DNA of 64,000 bases from Setophaga petechia. Lineage: Eukaryota > Chordata > Aves > Passeriformes > Parulidae. Location of the stretch: the NCBI GenBank assembly GCA_024362935.1, contig JANCRA010000032.1:2604001-2668000 (forward strand), written 5' to 3'. Below, in pieces: positions 62,201 through 64,000 of this stretch. Each line of letters begins with the position of its first letter. Position 1 is the first letter of the stretch. The translations under genes were made by a program, and so were the position numbers. The notes beneath the pieces were generated by a model, which did no database searches, was not told the origin of the DNA, and saw nothing but the letters and a program-made list of their open reading frames with translations.

Positions 62201-64000
62201 AGGCAATTGAGCCCAAGGCTGCATGTCCTGTAATTAAGTTACCATTTCTGCAATGGATCTATTTGTCAGAGAGCTGTCTTGCCACTTGTGATTTCAGCAG
62301 GTATCTCACACTGCCTTTTGCCTTCTGCAGGAAGGAGAAAACCCTGGGACAGCAGCAGAACCCTGTTTGGGTCGGGGCTGCTGCCAGCTCTGTCTGTGAT
62401 GGGCAGGCCTGGGCCCATCCAGAGCCCCAGCAGCCATGCAGACTGACAGCAGTGCAGGCTCACTGGCTCTGTCCTAAGGCTCTGCAAACATAAAACTAGC
62501 TCTTCCTCCTCCTGTTTTTAACAATGAAAGACAACCTGTCTGAAAGCCTTTAACAGCATCTTGGATGTTCATGTGCTCAACTCTCTATTTCTTTGTTCAT
62601 TACTAAATGCAGTTGTCATTACCAAGAGGGCTCAGGTTTTCCTTCCTACCTCCGTAGAGAAAACAAGATTTCAAAATTGCAAACACAGGTGCTAGAAAAT
62701 CCTATGTTTCCTAAAGTCTCCCCACATTTTTCCAAAGAGAATGTAATGTGATAATAAAAACAAAACCATTAATATAAACATGGATACACCTAGGGATTGC
62801 AGTGCTAAGGTAGTACTTCACCCATGCATACACAAAATGAAATGCTTGTCTTAGCAGTCGGGCATCATAGGGTTTGTCCTTTGCTTCTGTAACTCATAGG
62901 GAAGTCTTAAAATGTGTTCAGAGTAGTTTCAGTCAATCAGCAGTAAATGATTTATCTTGTCAATCTTGTTAAACAAGCGAAGGTGAAGAGCCAAGGAGAC
63001 TTCATGAGTGGGAGTCACAGACTGGTGGGGGAGGCTCAGGCCATTGAGCACGAGGATGTTACATAAAGGTAGTCAAGTACAGACATGCCATCTGTATGTT
63101 ACTGGTTTTTAATGAGAGGAATTAAGATTATGTGGGGGGTGATATGGGAAGCTGGCACTGTGATGAAATTCACAGTTTTCCCCAGCATTTCAGTTTGAAC
63201 TTTAGCTCCAGCATTTTCAGTTCTTAATTTTTAATTAAATTCATATTGACCATTGTAACTAATACCATCCTCCTGACTGGGCATGAGGTTCCAGAGGAAG
63301 GAAAGCCAGTTGCAGCCAGATGAACCCAGGCAGGAAAGCAACTGTGAATGTATTGATGAGCTTCCAAATGTAGTTCCATTTCCTTACTGTTTGCCTGCTT
63401 GAAAACACTGTGCAACCCAGGCTACTTACAGAAAGAAATGAGAATTTTTTTCATGGTCACACATAAATATGCATATTTGTGCCTCCCAAAATGCAACCTA
63501 ACCCCAGAAACTGTACCAGTGGCTTAGATAGGCAAACCTGAAGTTCAAGCAACACATTTTAATGGAGTACTCACTAGCAGCTATTCAGGAGTATCTCCAT
63601 GGACCTAACAGCTTTGGTAGAAAGTGTGTCCCGTGATTCCAGTGGAACACATCAAGAGAATCAGGATGTAAGTGCACAATTTATAACTGTAAACAGAGAA
63701 AACCGTAACAAATAGACTTTTCCAGCAACAACAGAAGTTCAGCAAAGTTTAGCAAAGATCCTGTTTGGATACAAATGTTTGTTCTGGATACAAACATCAG
63801 TAAAAGCAGAAAATGCAAGAAATACATAAGGCAAAAGTTTTATTTTCCGAGATGTAAGTACGTCCCTAGCATAATTTAAGTAATCCATTGCCATTGCAAT
63901 TCTGATTGCTACAAAATTGAAGGTAAACTTTTTGACTGCACCTATTGCACACTTTCTCCACAGCTGCATTACAAAACCCTTCTGTATCAAGAGATTCTTC

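Larger units (their letters stand above)
48571..64000. other. Upstream intergenic flank of MGAT4A
   Basis: About 15 kb with mixed composition and no recognised exon of any gene. Contents that can be named are two CR1 fragments in minus orientation, a 28-bp and a 16-bp tandem duplication, and several motif-rich AT segments that might be regulatory. Open frames of 190 codons (59645-59073, minus) and 175 codons (61966-62493, plus) have no recognisable domain. In mammals the next gene upstream on this side is CRACDL (recalled), but none of its exons is seen here. Confidence 0.7.

Noticed and set aside
61966..62493. 175-codon open frame on the plus strand
   Set aside because: No family resemblance, and the composition changes halfway from AT-rich to GC-rich, as expected for chance.
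1..64000. tRNA, rRNA, snRNA, CRISPR arrays, operons or phage-like genes
   Set aside because: None seen on either strand. The sequence is eukaryotic and intron-rich, and no cloverleaf or regularly spaced repeat array was noticed.

Overview
The window is vertebrate nuclear DNA and most likely avian. It has AT-rich introns, short exons with GT-AG boundaries, several CR1-type LINE fragments (the dominant bird retrotransposon, including the typical 3' end around 'gattctatgattct' and its reverse complement) and one LTR-like repeat of a kind common in bird genomes. Nothing bacterial, plasmid-like or CRISPR-like is visible.

One protein-coding gene can be supported: the 5' half of MGAT4A, on the minus strand. 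MGAT4A is the Golgi alpha-1,3-mannosyl-glycoprotein beta-1,4-N-acetylglucosaminyltransferase (GnT-IVa, family GT54). Eight coding exons were found at 44015-43922, 20549-20382, 17849-17709, 15212-15079, 5091-5045, 4493-4380, 3763-3688 and 2320-2206. They join in frame without a stop (889 nt, residues 1-296 plus one base). Every junction is GT-AG and the phases are consistent. The catalytic C-terminal half lies beyond position 1, outside the window. The exons encode, in order, the cytosolic tail and membrane anchor, a coiled-coil stem with an N-glycosylation sequon, and the first part of the catalytic domain including the Glu-Asp-Asp motif.

Layout: 1-2205 is the start of the next intron. 2206-5091 holds four closely spaced exons. 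5092-20549 holds three exons separated by introns with a CR1 fragment and a roughly 1 kb LTR-like repeat. 20550-43921 is a 23 kb intron with CR1 fragments, simple repeats and a duplicated copy of the exon-3 splice acceptor. 43922-44235 is the start-codon exon, with many upstream ATGs. 47080-48570 is a CpG island holding the promoter and a probable non-coding first exon. From 48.4 kb to the right end no protein-coding gene is recognised. That flank is intergenic, with CR1 scraps and short tandem duplications.

The CpG island appears bidirectional. Oppositely oriented CCAAT boxes sit between the probable MGAT4A first exon (minus) and a well-formed TATA box on the plus strand, which predicts a divergent transcript starting near 48382. 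About 335 nt downstream are an AATAAA and a perfect 10-bp inverted repeat. The other observations most worth checking are the tandem duplication of the exon-3 acceptor, the isolated CpG-dense exon 3, the upstream ORF cluster, and a T18 homopolymer inside the exon-6 splice acceptor. Exon numbers are provisional, counting the presumed non-coding exon as 1. Recognition of MGAT4A rests on recalled family sequence, not on a database search.
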